Origin: Paragonimus westermani
Taxonomy: Eukaryota; Platyhelminthes; Trematoda; Plagiorchiida; Troglotrematidae
DNA length: 64,000 nucleotides
NCBI GenBank assembly: GCA_008508345.1
Contig: QNGE01003687.1
Span: 1-64,000 of the forward strand
Direction: 5' to 3'
A program made the translations under genes and the position numbers. A model generated the notes under the pieces. That model was given only the letters and a program-made list of their open reading frames with translations, ran no database searches and was not told the DNA's origin. This document shows positions 1 through 11,367 of the stretch, piece after piece; position 1 is the first letter of the stretch, and each line of letters begins with the position of its first letter.

Positions 1-385
1 GCCGCAGGTAACCGTTTAGTGGAAGACGACCAAGACGAGTCCGACTACGATGTGTTTGTGGCGCGGTGTCGTTCGCCCCACATCACCACCCCCTTAGCCA
101 CCTGGCGCGAAAATGCACGCTATCTAGCCGCCAGTCCGACCGCATTACGGTTTGCCTTCCTATGTGCTTACGCAGCACACTCGGGTGTGCGCCAGCTGGG
201 CTTGCAACTGTTGCCCAGTCTACGCTATCCGTTGGATCCTCCTCGTGCTTTTGCCAATTCTGTTCGCTGTCCGCTTGAATGGACCCCATTGTTGGAGTCC
301 GGTGGTTCTCGTTTGAGTGAATTAACCTTGGCTTTTCTGGTCCGGTGTCTTCTGGAAAGTCCAGATCGAGCCAGTCTCATTGGAG
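1..385 (+). CDS. ARID2: ARID2-like protein, internal exon (open at left edge)
   Basis: The frame is open from base 1 and encodes about 128 residues. It begins with an acidic stretch (VEDDQDESDYDVF) and continues with helical repeats containing WRENARYLAASPTALRFAFL and GVRQLGLQLLPSL. Spacing and residues resemble the armadillo-like region after the ARID domain in ARID2/BAF200, the subunit that defines the PBAF form of the SWI/SNF chromatin remodeller in the nucleus. The exon ends at a good donor (GGAG|GTCAGT at 385/386) in phase 1. The split codon with the next exon restores Gly, giving SLIG|G|LNFLANL, where the known family has a matching RxxGMEILGNL-type segment. The start codon and ARID domain lie outside the window. 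Homology was judged by eye from memory of the family; another armadillo protein is the alternative. Confidence 0.66.
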
Positions 386-631
386 GTCAGTTTTGGTGTG
401 TATCCCAGTTTGTTGTTCACGACAGCATTCATTCAGACGTTTATCTCTAGTGACAATTCGATTTAATTGTCTTTCTCATGTTGTTTATCTTAATCTGTTG
501 CTGTTCAAAACCACTAAACCTAAGTTCCACTTGTCATCGAAACTACACAGCCATGTCTCCCAATGATAAGTCTAACCTTTACTGCCACCGTCGTATCCAT
601 CCGGTTTGCTTAATCGCATTTTCTCAAACAG

Positions 632-953
632 GACTCAATTTTCTCGCCAATTTGGCCACCGTACCAGAGAAGGGAAACGAGGACAGTCTGTTGAACGGCT
701 TGCCCTCTGCCATCTGGCCTCGACTTGCCCAGCTTATCTGTCTGCCCGACCTGGCCGTGGTGTGCGCCACAATCGAGGCACTTCGTTTTTTAACTAAGTT
801 GGGCCAGTACGCATGCGCGTTTGCTTGGCAGGCTTGTCTAGATTGGTCAGCTAATGTGGCAGCGTCAGCGGTACCTCTGATTTTAGTGCAACCGCTGCTT
901 GCCTTACTCACACTTGAAGGACAGGCTATGGGATCACAGTCGTTGCATTTTCG
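632..953 (+). CDS. ARID2: ARID2-like protein, next exon of the armadillo region
   Basis: The acceptor TTCTCAAACAG ends at 631. The exon reads LNFLANLATVPEKGNE, then WPRLAQLICLPDLAVV, ATIEALRFLTKLGQYAC and VPLILVQPLLALLTLEG. This follows the family order of a conserved GNLC-like helix, a short loop, an LTLPDVLLVISTLEVL-like helix pair and a final helix before the RFX DNA-binding domain. The phase matches the preceding exon across a 246 bp intron. The likely donor is CG|GTTGAA at 953/954, a weak match, in phase 2; without splicing the frame stops at 981. No frameshift or premature stop is present, so this looks like a living exon. The 3' boundary is the least certain part. Confidence 0.66.
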
Positions 954-1124
954 GTTGAACCACCGGACTAGAAAGCGCTAGAGACCGACAGTGATAAGGT
1001 GGAGGCAAGTGATTAGCAGACTAGTCAGCTTGTCAAGTGATAGGATGCGTGAGAGGGCGAGACGAGGGCTACAAACTCATGTAATGTAGTCCAGACGCAG
1101 TCAAGGATTATTTTTTACCATCAG

Positions 1125-1314
1125 CTCACTAACCTTCTGCACACCACGCGGCGTGCGAACACTAGTACTGGCCAGAGAGTTAGCCGTTCAGGTAGGCAAG
1201 CTAAGTGCTGATGAGTGTGACTTGGGTGGTCCGCACTCAAAACTGACAGCTCTTACATGTACTCTGGAGATCTTGGCCATCAACGCCTGTTATCATGCTG
1301 AAACAGGGCACCAA
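1125..1314 (+). CDS. ARID2: ARID2-like protein, probable third exon (3' end uncertain)
   Basis: A pyrimidine-rich acceptor (TTATTTTTTACCATCAG) ends at 1124. Joining 953 to 1125 keeps the frame and gives ...LHFR-SLTFCTPRGVRTLVLARELAVQ. A very good donor (CAG|GTAGGC) follows 1191. If that donor is skipped, the frame stays open and still looks helical (LTALTCTLEILAINACYHAE) until a stop at 1318, so the exon may end at 1191 or near 1314. A LINE fragment starts a few bases later, so the original donor may have been displaced. No RFX, glutamine-rich or zinc-finger exon of the gene was found downstream in this window. Confidence 0.4.
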
Positions 1315-1319
1315 TGTTA

Positions 1320-1628
1320 AAACTTCAATCTCCGCCAGCCTGTACTTGTCAAACAGACAACAGTGAACGTCTGTTGCAACTCTGTGCTGGTAACGGTCTG
1401 TTTCTGGCAAGTGCTAATTTTCGACGTTTTAGACGTCAGCGCGCCACCTGGCGACCTCCATCGCTGAGTCACTCGAAGATGCAGATTAATCACATCACCG
1501 CCAGCTATTAATGGTGTGACTGTTTCCCAGATTGCAGGTCAATCTGGAGCACCTGTGTTGATTCCGATCATGCACTGTTACGTGCCAAGTTCGCACAGTG
1601 TTTTTGTGGGGGGTCATTTCGTCGTCAT

Positions 1629-1674
<46 letters not shown>

Positions 1675-3341
1675 TATCTGAATAACAGATAGCAGGATGC
1701 CAGATTTGTGTGAGGTAATCTGAAAAGACAATGCTAACGTGCAACGAAGCTTACGATGCTGGGCTGAGCACCTCCAACAATAGTTCCAATGGCCATTTGC
1801 GTCATTGGCTACACCTTCAGACCCTGCCTATACACATTGGTCATTTTGGGACGTTTATCCGCCCTCGGAAACAGATGTGTCACTTGAGATCAAGCTTCTG
1901 AAACGTCACGGGGCACCCGTCCCAGACTGGGAATCGGTTATCATCGTTTTGATACACAATTCACCCGGGGACTAGCTTGCTTCCTATTGCGTCAAAGTTG
2001 CCCACAACCATTGTACTCCTTAGACTAGGCGGAAAGCACCGTGAGAAGCAAGCTGGGTTTCGTTGTCTTCGCGGCTACATTGATGACACCTTCACACTAC
2101 ACCAGATACTTGATCTACGCCATTCGATTAGAAGGCCAACAGTTGTTTTCTTCTTAAACATCAAGGGAGCTTTCGATTCGATTGACAGAGCTACACTCTG
2201 GGACTACATATTAAGAAAGGATGTGCCTGATAGATATGTGAACATGCTGAAAGCAGTTTATTGTTGGACTCCGGGTAGGGTTAGGGCTTATGACAATGTA
2301 TTGCTGATCGTTAGCATCTCAAACGGGGTGCGACGAGGTTGTCCAGCCCCCCCTTCCTACTCAACTTTGCAGTAGACGATATCCTAAAATGTTTCCTGAA
2401 AGGTTATGAATATGATAGTGTGGAACTGTCTCCAGACACTCGAATTGGAGACGGAATATGCAGACGACACCGTCGTTATCTGCGAGAGCTTATAGGGAGC
2501 CCACAACATCTTAGAGGGACTAGAGGCTTCAGTTTTCCAGTTTGGTATAGTCCTTACATCTATTAGTACCAAGGTGCTGTTGCAAGATTGGCAGGACTCT
2601 GTGCCTGCCCTCACCCTTTGAGACGAGTTGTTGATGGTAGTTGAGATGCTGTATACCTTGGGAGCTGTATCAGTTCTGGTGGAACGTCTAATGAAGTCAC
2701 AAGTCGTACGGCTAAGGCTTAAAGGGCGCATTTCAACTCACGTCATCTGTGGCGTCGGCGTGATCCCAGTCTTCCTATGAAACGGCGAGTGTACGGTTTC
2801 ACTGTAGGAGCGCTCCTATCCTACGGCTACGAAACCTGGTCCAGTCGCGCAAAGGCTGTTCACAGTGTCCGTTTTCTACCGCCGGTGTTCCTGAAGCATT
2901 AGTCGCGTGTAATGGGAGCACCGTGTTCGCAATGACGATGTCTTCGGAACGGACAGGCGTTCGACCTCTGATCATAATGACCTCGTCTCACAGGTTTCCT
3001 TGGCCTGGCCGCATTTTACAAGTGCCAACTCACCTGATGCCGCATCGTGCCTCGTCTGCGAATGGTGGGTTAGGTTGGAAGCCGCAGCTCGGTGATCAGT
3101 ACATAACTTGTGTTCGGAATATGATGGCACTCACTGTGATGGTTGCTTCAGTAGAGCGCTTTTGGATATCCGGCTGCAGTCCGAAATACACTGAGCACCT
3201 TTGATTGATGACGTTGTCTGATATGACGAAGAACAATGTTGCATTGGTGTAATTCCTTTTCCCCCCTCTCTGTCCTTCTCGTTTACCCTACACAATGCCT
3301 CTTGTTTTTCCACATTGTGGCCCGTTTGCCGCTTCCTTTGG

Positions 3342-3345
<4 letters not shown>
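1320..3345 (+). mobile_element. RTE-like LINE copy A (endonuclease + reverse transcriptase), decayed
   Basis: The 5' part (about 1330-1610) encodes the end of an apurinic-type endonuclease: LLQLCAGNGLFLASANF, TWRPPS, then DCRSIWSTCVDSDHALL after a frameshift. Next come a linker (VSLEIKLLKRHGAP near 1880) and the reverse-transcriptase fingers and palm (1977-2375: KQAGFRCLRGYIDDTFTLHQ, KGAFDSIDRATLWDYILRK, SNGVRRGCP). The C-terminal segment near 2995-3100 (FPWPGRILQVPTHLMPHRAS) corresponds to WLGHVLRMPxxxLPHRALF in copy D. Many stops and frameshifts are present, so it is inactive. An (AT)n tract interrupts it between endonuclease and linker, and another marks its 3' end. Assignment to the RTE/SR2 group is by domain order and by similarity to the other copies here. 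Confidence 0.8.
1631..1677. repeat. (AT)n microsatellite inside LINE copy A
   Basis: About 47 bases of almost pure AT, with one AA interruption near the end. It lies between the endonuclease and RT parts of the LINE, replacing the expected inter-domain linker sequence. Confidence 0.98.
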
Positions 3346-3378
<33 letters not shown>

Positions 3379-3379
3379 N

Positions 3380-3420
<41 letters not shown>
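3345..3420. repeat. (AT)n microsatellite with one N
   Basis: About 75 bases of AT dinucleotides with a single N at 3379 and a TG variant near 3412. It lies exactly where the 3' part of LINE copy A ends. The true length is probably not resolved because of the N. Confidence 0.98.
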
Positions 3421-3421
<1 letters not shown>

Positions 3422-5414
3422 AAGTGGATATTCCGCCGGTTTACGTAATTTTTGTAGTCTTGTGTGTAAAATGTGCTACATTGATGTCAGCTTCGTGCCA
3501 GTTCATCGGTACTAACTGTTTGTGTCCACCCTTTGTTCGACAGTGTAATACAAAAAGGACGTACTGTAGCCGAAATTTGGTATCCGGTAACAGCGCCCCA
3601 GTAGTGCATGTCTTGTGCGGACTATGTGTCGAATTCGCGCCGTCGTCTATTTGCTAGTCCAGTTTATCGATCGTTTCCTACCAACATGACGGAATCCTCA
3701 TAGAAAAACAGGATTCACTACGGCTTACTAGTGTGGTGGTTAGTATAATGTTACGCGCTTTGTCACAATTAATGAACAGAGTGCTTTCCAGCCTTCATCC
3801 AGTACATAACCGGCAAACACTATGTAAACCATACCGTCCACATTCAGGCCTGCCCTACATGCACCACCTGATGAACGACACACTCAGGCCGAATGGAACA
3901 ATCCGCCGTGCGTCTTGATATACCTCGTTCACGTCATCTTTGATAGATACCGGCCGTCCATTTAACCAGTGTCTCTCACTCGTCCTTGCTTGTTACATTT
4001 CCCCGCCTATCCGACCTTGGAAACGTCAGCAATTCCGCACGTGGGGTGATTATACTCCTACTAATTCCATTTAGCTCCAACAACTGGCCATGTGCTCAAG
4101 GGGGAACGACTCGATTCTCCCAGTTTACTGGATGATAGTTACATATGAACTGAATCATCATCACCCTGTGTCATGAGGACGTTCACGTCGTGCATCTTAA
4201 GTTACTGAAGTGAACTTGTGACCCATCAGTCCATCTTCCGCATTTCAGTAGAACGACTGTTGTTTCCTTGTTTGTTGATCAACACACCAAGTTCGATGGA
4301 ATTGTGTTTAGTGGGGTGGATGAATGAAGGTCACATTTGGGAGCCAGTTGGAAGTAAGAAGCGATGTTCATCAAGAATCACGTGAACGATGTTGATCGAG
4401 GTGTGCCTGTTGTGAGGGGCAAGTAATTTTGTGTACTCCGAATTAGTCCTTACTTAATCGGCACACGTTTGTATAATTAGTACATCTGAGCGAGGGAAAT
4501 GTATTTTGCGTAGTCTCCTTAGCGTGCTGGACACCATCTAATTTCTGTTCGAGAGTCTACTTGTAATCATTTTTTATCAACTGCAGCTATGTGTAGTTTG
4601 AACTAATCTACCCCCCTTCTCCCGGATCAAACTACCCCAAATTAGTTACTGAAGGATTGCTTGGGCATTTTTGTTATGGCCGCATGGTTAATCGAAACAA
4701 AAGATTGAATGTCACGAGATATAAATACGAGTGCACGTGAACCTCAATGACCCGAGTCCAACCAAGACAACAGAAAAGCGATATGACCTCCAATGAGATT
4801 GTGCATTAGCACCCGATTCAGAGACAAAATATGGACGCTGAGCCTCAGTATTTGTAGATTAAATGTGACCATCTTCACCCCAGTAATTGATTCAGTAGGA
4901 GGCCTGTTCACTAATCAACAGTACGGTTGAGAATGTTGCAACAAAAATGGTTTTTCACGATGATGACGCAAAATTCAAATTAAGACATTTGATCTCATTC
5001 AGTAACATTTTGAACAGGATCGCTTTGGGGGGAAATGTGGCTTTCCTCACCAGATTATGTTAAAAAGTTAACTTAAAGTATCACACTCGTTTGTCTTACG
5101 CTGCTCACATGCTCCAAGGTATTTGAGAAGACTGACAATCGGCTAGTGTATTCCGTAGCATGTACTTCGGTGACCCCTATCCAGGAGTTGACATCAGTAA
5201 GGCCCCTTAAAAATCCCAGGTGAAATTCAGAGGAGGACGTGCATCTCGCCGCGAGCACCGTTAAAGCCACCTAAGAACGCATCCGATGGCGCACTTCCCG
5301 TGGATCGGTTTATTTTCGTTAACGTTTGATGTTTCGGTTTTTTGTTCCTACTAATCCCTACCAATGATTTGTTATCAGTAGTGCCTCCTGTGCTGATATT
5401 TCCACCAACCCGGC

Positions 5415-5453
<39 letters not shown>

Positions 5454-7510
5454 TAACTACCCAAATTTTTGATGAGGAAAAGCTTCCTTTTTCAGTGGGT
5501 CACGGAGTTTATAGGCTTACTGTTCCTCTACACAATAAGGCCAGTATTTGGTTAGGCATTGAAACGACTCCTTTTGCATGCTCAGGTGCACTAGTTACTT
5601 GCATTTTGCGTGAGAGATTGCATTGTTTAGGCCTAAGGATAATATATTTGTGTGTATTCTTAGAAAATGGTTTCAGGTTCGCCGTGCGAATAGGAAGCAA
5701 CGGGAATAGGGTGGTCAGTCCTCGTCCACTAACTATTTGGAACGTCTCTAGAGGAGAACAGTCGAGCTGTGTTCTCAGCAGCCACCAAAATGGAGGAATA
5801 TGGGAGAAGTGGGTTTGAAACCGGATCGTATATTTCCAGCACTGTTTTTAAATGTATTAATTATTTGCATCTCTTCGTCTGGGACTAGCAGCAGCAACCA
5901 TGAAAGAAGAGCAAAAGCGTGAGGTGGGCTCACGCCCACTGAGTAGCGCTCGTAGACTCGCTAATGAAAATTGCTTAGAACGCTCGAGTATTTTAAACAA
6001 CGGCCGAAAGGGTGCGAGCAAAACGACCTTAGCGAATAGAATAATGGATGAGTCGTTGAGGATGTACAAGCATTCGTTGCATGCACTTAGTTGCACGACC
6101 GAAGGAAGTGGCGTCGTGTTCACACCACTTCAGTTTCAATGGCACTAGCCATCACGGGTTCAAGTTCGTTAGTTCGTTCTGCACTATCTAATTCTGGAAA
6201 ACCGCAAACATTTCGTAGTCCACCGGTCAAAAACGCTTTTCTGTGTACGACATAAGTTTGACACCAAGATGAGCTCACGTGATTGCTTGTTTATCGATTG
6301 GATGACTAATCGACAGATCGATTGAGTGAAGCTGAACAGGTGTTGCAGATGACTGATTCCTATTCTACACTTCATTAGTTAGTCGTCCCTTACTAGTTCA
6401 TCTGAGGGGAACAAAGTATGAAGCACCGGTAATGGTAGTATTCGTACTCCGAATCCGGTCACTTTCAGTTTAAAGCGATATCCAATGTGTGAGACATACA
6501 GTCAGACTACTATACCGGCTGCCGATCAGTGGTCACTGTATTTGTGCGTCGAGTCACAAACGAAGAAATTGGACGTAGAATTGCAAAAAGACAATGCTTA
6601 TCCCGTTACACTCGATCGTGCGATGCAGACTGATTATCAGTGCTGTGGCGCTCCCATCCGGCTACGTGTACGCTTTTAAGCGATAGTCAGACCGTTGCTT
6701 TGATTGGTGTTGCACGCGGAGAGCACCGCTATACAACTTCATAACGGATCAAACGGTCAGCTTGTTTTTGTGATCCTGAAATTTGTATCGATTTTGACTA
6801 TTTGTTTATCGTTCATCGTAGTATGTTTCCAGTGACTTACACAGGTTTACTTGTAATAATATATTCTACTGCTTGCCTGGCTTGTGATGTGTGATTTATA
6901 GTAGTGTGGTCGGTTCACGCATTCGTCGGGAAATCATCAGCGGATTGTGAATGCTGTATTGAATTATGTATCACTCGTAACAGACGATGTTTTGGCTCGA
7001 GCCGCCGTACATTCCAACACTAGCACACAATATCCCGGAATTAAAAGGCACATCCAGTTTGAGCAGTTAATTGGATTGGATGCTTGTCCAACTCATTGAG
7101 CATCTCATTCGTGCTCGAAGTAGGCCCCATCGTTCATTACCGCAAGATCCCGTTTGCAGACATGCTGGAGCTCAATATATCTCACGTGACTCCTACCCCA
7201 ACACACGAGAGTCATCTCTCCACCGTTGAGTACGATTCATCTACACACCGGTAGTCGTGCTGTATGAACCCCGAGAACGACTGTTTTGTTTGGTGAAGGC
7301 ACCTGTTCAAATTCAGTCTCCCTCTACAAATGGTTTTCCATCGCAGTCTAGTAGTAACCTTTAGACTGTGTGTAACTGATATGAGCCTTGTGTTGTGATT
7401 AGGTCGCAAATGTTCATTGACCATTAGTGAAATTCTTCATATGCGTTGCGAGTTGATCAAACATTTAATATCAATTGCTGATGAGTAGTCGGGGATTTAG
7501 TTTTATTTTC
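3421..7510. other. Intergenic or intronic stretch, no gene recognised
   Basis: Open frames here are short and show no motif I recognise; several overlap on opposite strands (for example 5857-6148). The only clear feature is the AT tract at 5415-5450. If the ARID2-like gene continues downstream, this could be one of its introns, but no exon was identified. Confidence 0.6.
5415..5450. repeat. (AT)n microsatellite
   Basis: An uninterrupted run of about 18 AT units, with no recognised transposon beside it. Confidence 0.97.
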
Positions 7511-7526
7511 AAGTTGACCATCACTC
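7511..7526 (-). repeat. Inverted stub of the SINE 3' end
   Basis: The 16-20 bases before the N (CAAGTTGACCATCACTC) are the reverse complement of the 3' end of SINE copy A at about 7650-7668. The stub therefore reads in the opposite orientation to the copy right after the N. Confidence 0.85.
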
Positions 7527-7527
7527 N

Positions 7528-7672
7528 CGGCCGTGGCAAGGATATGCACTACTGATGAGCTCTAATGAGAGCGAAACTCGAGTCTGGTGCTTCATTTCAA
7601 AAGAGGCTAGCTGGAAAGTCTATGTGAATGCGAACGCTGCGATCAAATGTGAGTGATGGTCAACTCGAAAAT
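7528..7672 (+). mobile_element. tRNA-derived hammerhead SINE, copy A (5' truncated at N)
   Basis: Starts just after the N with the end of the tRNA-like B-box region (CGGCCGTGGCAAGGATAT). It then carries the hammerhead ribozyme (7546-7590) and the family 3' body (GGAAAGTCTATGTGAATG, GCTGCGATCAAATG), ending in GTCAACTCGAAAATT before A/T-rich DNA. The pol III promoter half is missing. Compared with copy B at 17201-17463 it is nearly identical over the shared part, so it is young or has been conserved. Confidence 0.9.
7546..7590 (+). ncRNA. Hammerhead ribozyme, type I, intact core
   Basis: Stem I is GCACUA (7546-7551) pairing with UGGUGC (7585-7590), one G-U pair. Then the core CUGAUGA (7552-7558), stem II GCUCU/AGAGC with loop AAUG, core GAAA (7573-7576), a very short stem III ACUC/GAGU with almost no loop, and cleavage triplet GUC ending at 7584. 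All catalytic positions of the hammerhead consensus are present and in order. The expected self-cleavage is between 7584 and 7585. Open-ended stem I and minimal stem III match the layout known for retrotransposon hammerheads such as schistosome Sm-alpha. Activity is inferred from the sequence. Confidence 0.92.
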
Positions 7673-7788
7673 TTAATATTAATATCGATTCAAAGTAAAT
7701 TCACAATTGACATAAATCCGAACAGTGTTCATTGGACCAACGCAGACATTACAAGATTGGGTTTATTGATACTGGAGTTCCCTTTATT

Positions 7789-8031
7789 CAAATTGAATAC
7801 CACTCATAACGGATCGCAGCTTTCGTATTCAGACGGAGTTTTCGGCCAGTTGCCTTCGAACTAAAACACTAGACTCAAGCGTTTGTTTTATCAGACTCCG
7901 CAGTTGTGTATGTGTTCGCCACGACTGAGACTTTAGCTCTGGTTCACGTTCTCAAGGAGCAATCCTGTTGACCGCTGAGTCATTGACTTCAGATTAGGCA
8001 CGTCCGCTACGTCCAGCCACACTTGCCCGAG
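7789..8031 (-). mobile_element. tRNA-derived hammerhead SINE, copy F (old)
   Basis: Reverse-strand copy with recognisable body and a tRNA-like head (GTCAATGACTCAGCGGTCAACA corresponds to the A-box part). The hammerhead region (about 7866-7915) has lost its core: CUGANGA has become CUGCGGA, and stem II does not pair. It lies tail to tail with copy A, about 115 bases away. Confidence 0.75.
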
Positions 8032-10924
8032 TTTTTGATAGAGAAATCAACGTCTTTTGTGACGAATTAAAGTAGAATTAAAACCTAAATTTGAGTGCAG
8101 TATTGAAGAGACTGGCATATTTTAATCTAAGCTACAAAGTTGTGCTTGTTAGCCGTTCGTTACACATAACACCCTAAGGGTGTTTATTAGGCAATGTTCT
8201 TAACTTCATAAGTCGGTTCACTGAATTATACTTCAGAATTCCACTTCATCGTTAAAGATGAAATTTTCCATGCAAGGTGAACACTTTGGCTAACGGTAGC
8301 TCCGGCTTGCAACGTAGCGGAAAAATCGCCATATACATGAGGTATAATATACTTTGTGCGGGAATATTCGTGTAGTTCCTGAAATTTACTCTAATAGGTG
8401 CATCTAGTTACCCGTGACTATCTAAGAAGTGTTGTTTATATGTGGTTGCTGGCACTTTCAAATAATATACATCGTCCTATGTACCTATGGTGATGCCTCA
8501 TTACTTAAACCGTTCTCATTTGAGATGAACCTCACTGATCTGTACCAGAGGCTTCCCTTCGAGAATACACAGCGACTAGTATCTCATGATTGTTACTTTG
8601 ATGTATGAACCGTTCTCCCGTTGAAATTCAGATGTATTGCGTTGTGCGTTCCGATGACTGTTTCATGAAACTCAGAATGTGTCACTTCCTGTTCGTATAT
8701 CTGTCTGTCTGTCCGAGCTCTGGCTTCTCCGATTGGTAACTTCCTAACAAGCTCGGACGTCGGCCATTTCACCCATCCATCGGGCGATTTTTTCTAGCAA
8801 TCCAATGATGTTCTTCACTACTCTACGATTTACTTGAAACACATCGTGCAATTCTCTTTCCATCTACTACGCACTAGTTAAGGGAAAATGAACAGCTGGG
8901 CCGTCAAACTCATTGATATTCTATGCTCTGTTTATTGAGGTTATATAGAGAGGAAATGGGCAAACAGCTTTAGCGGATGTGCCTACCTGTCAACCGTTAT
9001 TGATCATGTTTTCGATACTGTTTGGATTGTAAGTGTATCTGGTGGCCCACTTGTGATTAAGCTGTTAATTGGGTAGTGTTGTGTTTTTGGCACATTAAAG
9101 CCTCCAATCTCATCTCCTGCACTTGAATTGGCCGTTGCAATTGAGAACACTGGAAAATAATACTGCGCTTACTGTCTGCCTCACTTTTTCCAATGATGCT
9201 TATTAGAAACAATTTACTGTTAGCTATAATCGTCCGCTTCTGTATTTCGTCCATTGGTGTAAGTAGAAACACTAAGGAACCAGTGATACGTTTATTGCAT
9301 ACCAGTGCAGCTAAACCGGCCCACTCAGCTTAGTCAGTATGTAACCACCAGACTTATAGGTGTTTGGTTGTTCACCGAGCCTGGTACTTAGATTGCAAGC
9401 GTTTACTCGTCAGATGAAAAGGAATCAGTGCGCGTGGTCATAAAGCCACTAAACTGAACTGCTAACTCAGCCACGATTCTGAATAGTTAGAAGCCACCAG
9501 ACCGGGACAGCATATATTTAAATGCATGCTGTGTGGTTTGGTGGGCAACCATGTAAATCATTGAGCCAGTGCGCTGGACACAATTAACGAAGGCGAACCG
9601 CAACGGGTTCATAATATTGTAACTTTATTCCCAAATATTTTGCGTTGCCCTAATATAGCGCTTTCTGAGAATACTTGTGCACACTTACACGCGAACGTAG
9701 TATCAGTTGAAATCAATGTTTCAGCGCAGATCTGTACATTGCGTTCAAAATTATTAACTTTGTTACTCCTCTTACGTAGGGTATGAGTGTTAGTCACTAC
9801 AACATGCTGTTCGCAGCGTGTTCGGAAAATGCATACTTTTGTTCGTAGGGCTTTCATTTCCCTTTTCCTATCGGTAATCGGCTGGTGTGTCTGTCTTGGT
9901 AGGAGTCTACAGATGGGTTTCTTAGCAGTAATCGACCCCGTTTTTTTGTACCGCACAATAATCGTGCTGACTATGGCTTTAGCTAATGAATTGTGTTTGA
10001 GTTGGTTGTGTCAAATCTCTTTTCAGGATTGTTGACAAACCTGTTGAACGAGTCAATGAATTCAACACCTTCATGCTACAACATTTCTGTGGTTTTTATC
10101 TCGCTTCGTTTTAAATTAGCTGGAATTTGCGCCGAAAATCTTGCGAGCTGTCTTAGCTGCAGTGTGCTCTGTTTGCGCTCCGAATTGCCACGTCACGTGG
10201 GTACAGTGAGATAAATGTGCACCTATTATGTTTCTGACACATGTTACGCTATGTGTTCAACGGCAGTTCGGACTCCGGTGCAACTGTAAATAGATAACAG
10301 CAGAAAAATAAACGGTCTTTATAAGAACCATGTTTCTGACTCCACCGTTTCTCGCCATAGCTGTTCACTTTAATTCCATACTAATGCCGTTGGTCTGAAA
10401 GCCGGTTGCATCCTACACAACTGACGTTTATGTCGGTGCATTCATCCTTTTTGATGCGTTAACTTCATAATCTCTTGAAGTAGGTCAAGCTATGAACTTG
10501 TCGAATGAAAAACTACTTTCACAACCATAGCAACGTGAATACGTCTGACCTCCGTCTACTCTGCTTCTGTCAGTGAAGCACTGTAAGATCCCTCGTACTT
10601 GTGCTTTGCAATTTGCTGTATGGTCTATCGACCGATTGTATCCAGATGCCAGCTACTCAGGTCACATGCTTTCGAGCATTTGTAACCATTAACAGTTTCG
10701 TTACGTGACATACAGGTATTGCTCATTGTTGGATTTAGAGTAGTCTCTAGCATGCATTTATATCTACATGTTACTGTGTTTTTGGGGGGAGCTTTTGATT
10801 TACCTTACAGGGCATCACCTTGCAATCGTGCGGGAAGGTATGCCTGAGGAGTATTTCGAAACCTCTTAGCGTCAGACATTCGATTGAGTAAAGTTTCATT
10901 TTTTGCCACCACAAATATTGTCGT
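8032..10924. other. Stretch with no recognised gene
   Basis: Open frames at 9609-9956 (minus) and 9787-10214 (plus) overlap each other and match nothing I recognise. An AATAAA hexamer near 10306 could be a polyadenylation signal, but no gene can be tied to it. A short CTGT run occurs near 8700. Confidence 0.55.
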
Positions 10925-11080
10925 TACTCCTTTAGTGTTCAACTTCGCTGTTGACGTCATTCCGGACGTGTGTGCCCAGTTTTGAATGTAGTGTGAGGCG
11001 CATTAAACATTTTCACTAGACAGGAGATACCGTTGGAAGATGTTGGTTATGTACTTTATGCAATACAGCCTGAATGTATG
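10925..11080 (+). mobile_element. RTE-like LINE copy B, small RT fragment
   Basis: Translates to TPLVFNFAVDVIPDVCAQF, which aligns with SPFLFNFVIDEIMEDCL of copy D, the segment after the reverse-transcriptase GVRQGCPLSP motif. About 20 codons on, EDVGYVLYAIQP occupies the place of the LTDIGYADD catalytic motif; the aspartates are lost. Only this part of the palm domain is recognisable. Confidence 0.65.
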
Positions 11081-11367
11081 ACCTATTTGACTAGTGCAAG
11101 TACCCCTTGACTTCTGCTTTTAGAATCTGTTTTCGCTGTTTATTCTCGATCTTTATTTACTGTGCAAGTGATTGGTTTTTATACGGTCATATTTATGCGA
11201 CTCGTATGATTGGGGCTCCACTTTTACGCCAATTATAATCGGCTAGTCAGTTTCACCTTCTGAATACATACCGTGTTGTGATCCTTTGAGCATCATAACG
11301 GTCAGAGTTGTACGATTAGATGATGCCCATATAACCTGTTTTACTCGTGACGTCGATGAGGTTTAAC

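Noticed and set aside
1201..1235. CTGATGAG at 1206, a hammerhead-like core
   Set aside because: No GAAA and no stem II or stem III follow; it lies in a probable coding exon.
7470..7500. A second CTGATGAG near 7476
   Set aside because: No GAAA partner or pairing stems nearby.
9609..10214. Overlapping frames on both strands (115, 82 and 73 codons)
   Set aside because: No motif, mutual overlap, and lengths expected by chance.
10295..10320. AATAAA as a polyadenylation signal
   Set aside because: No gene could be connected to it.
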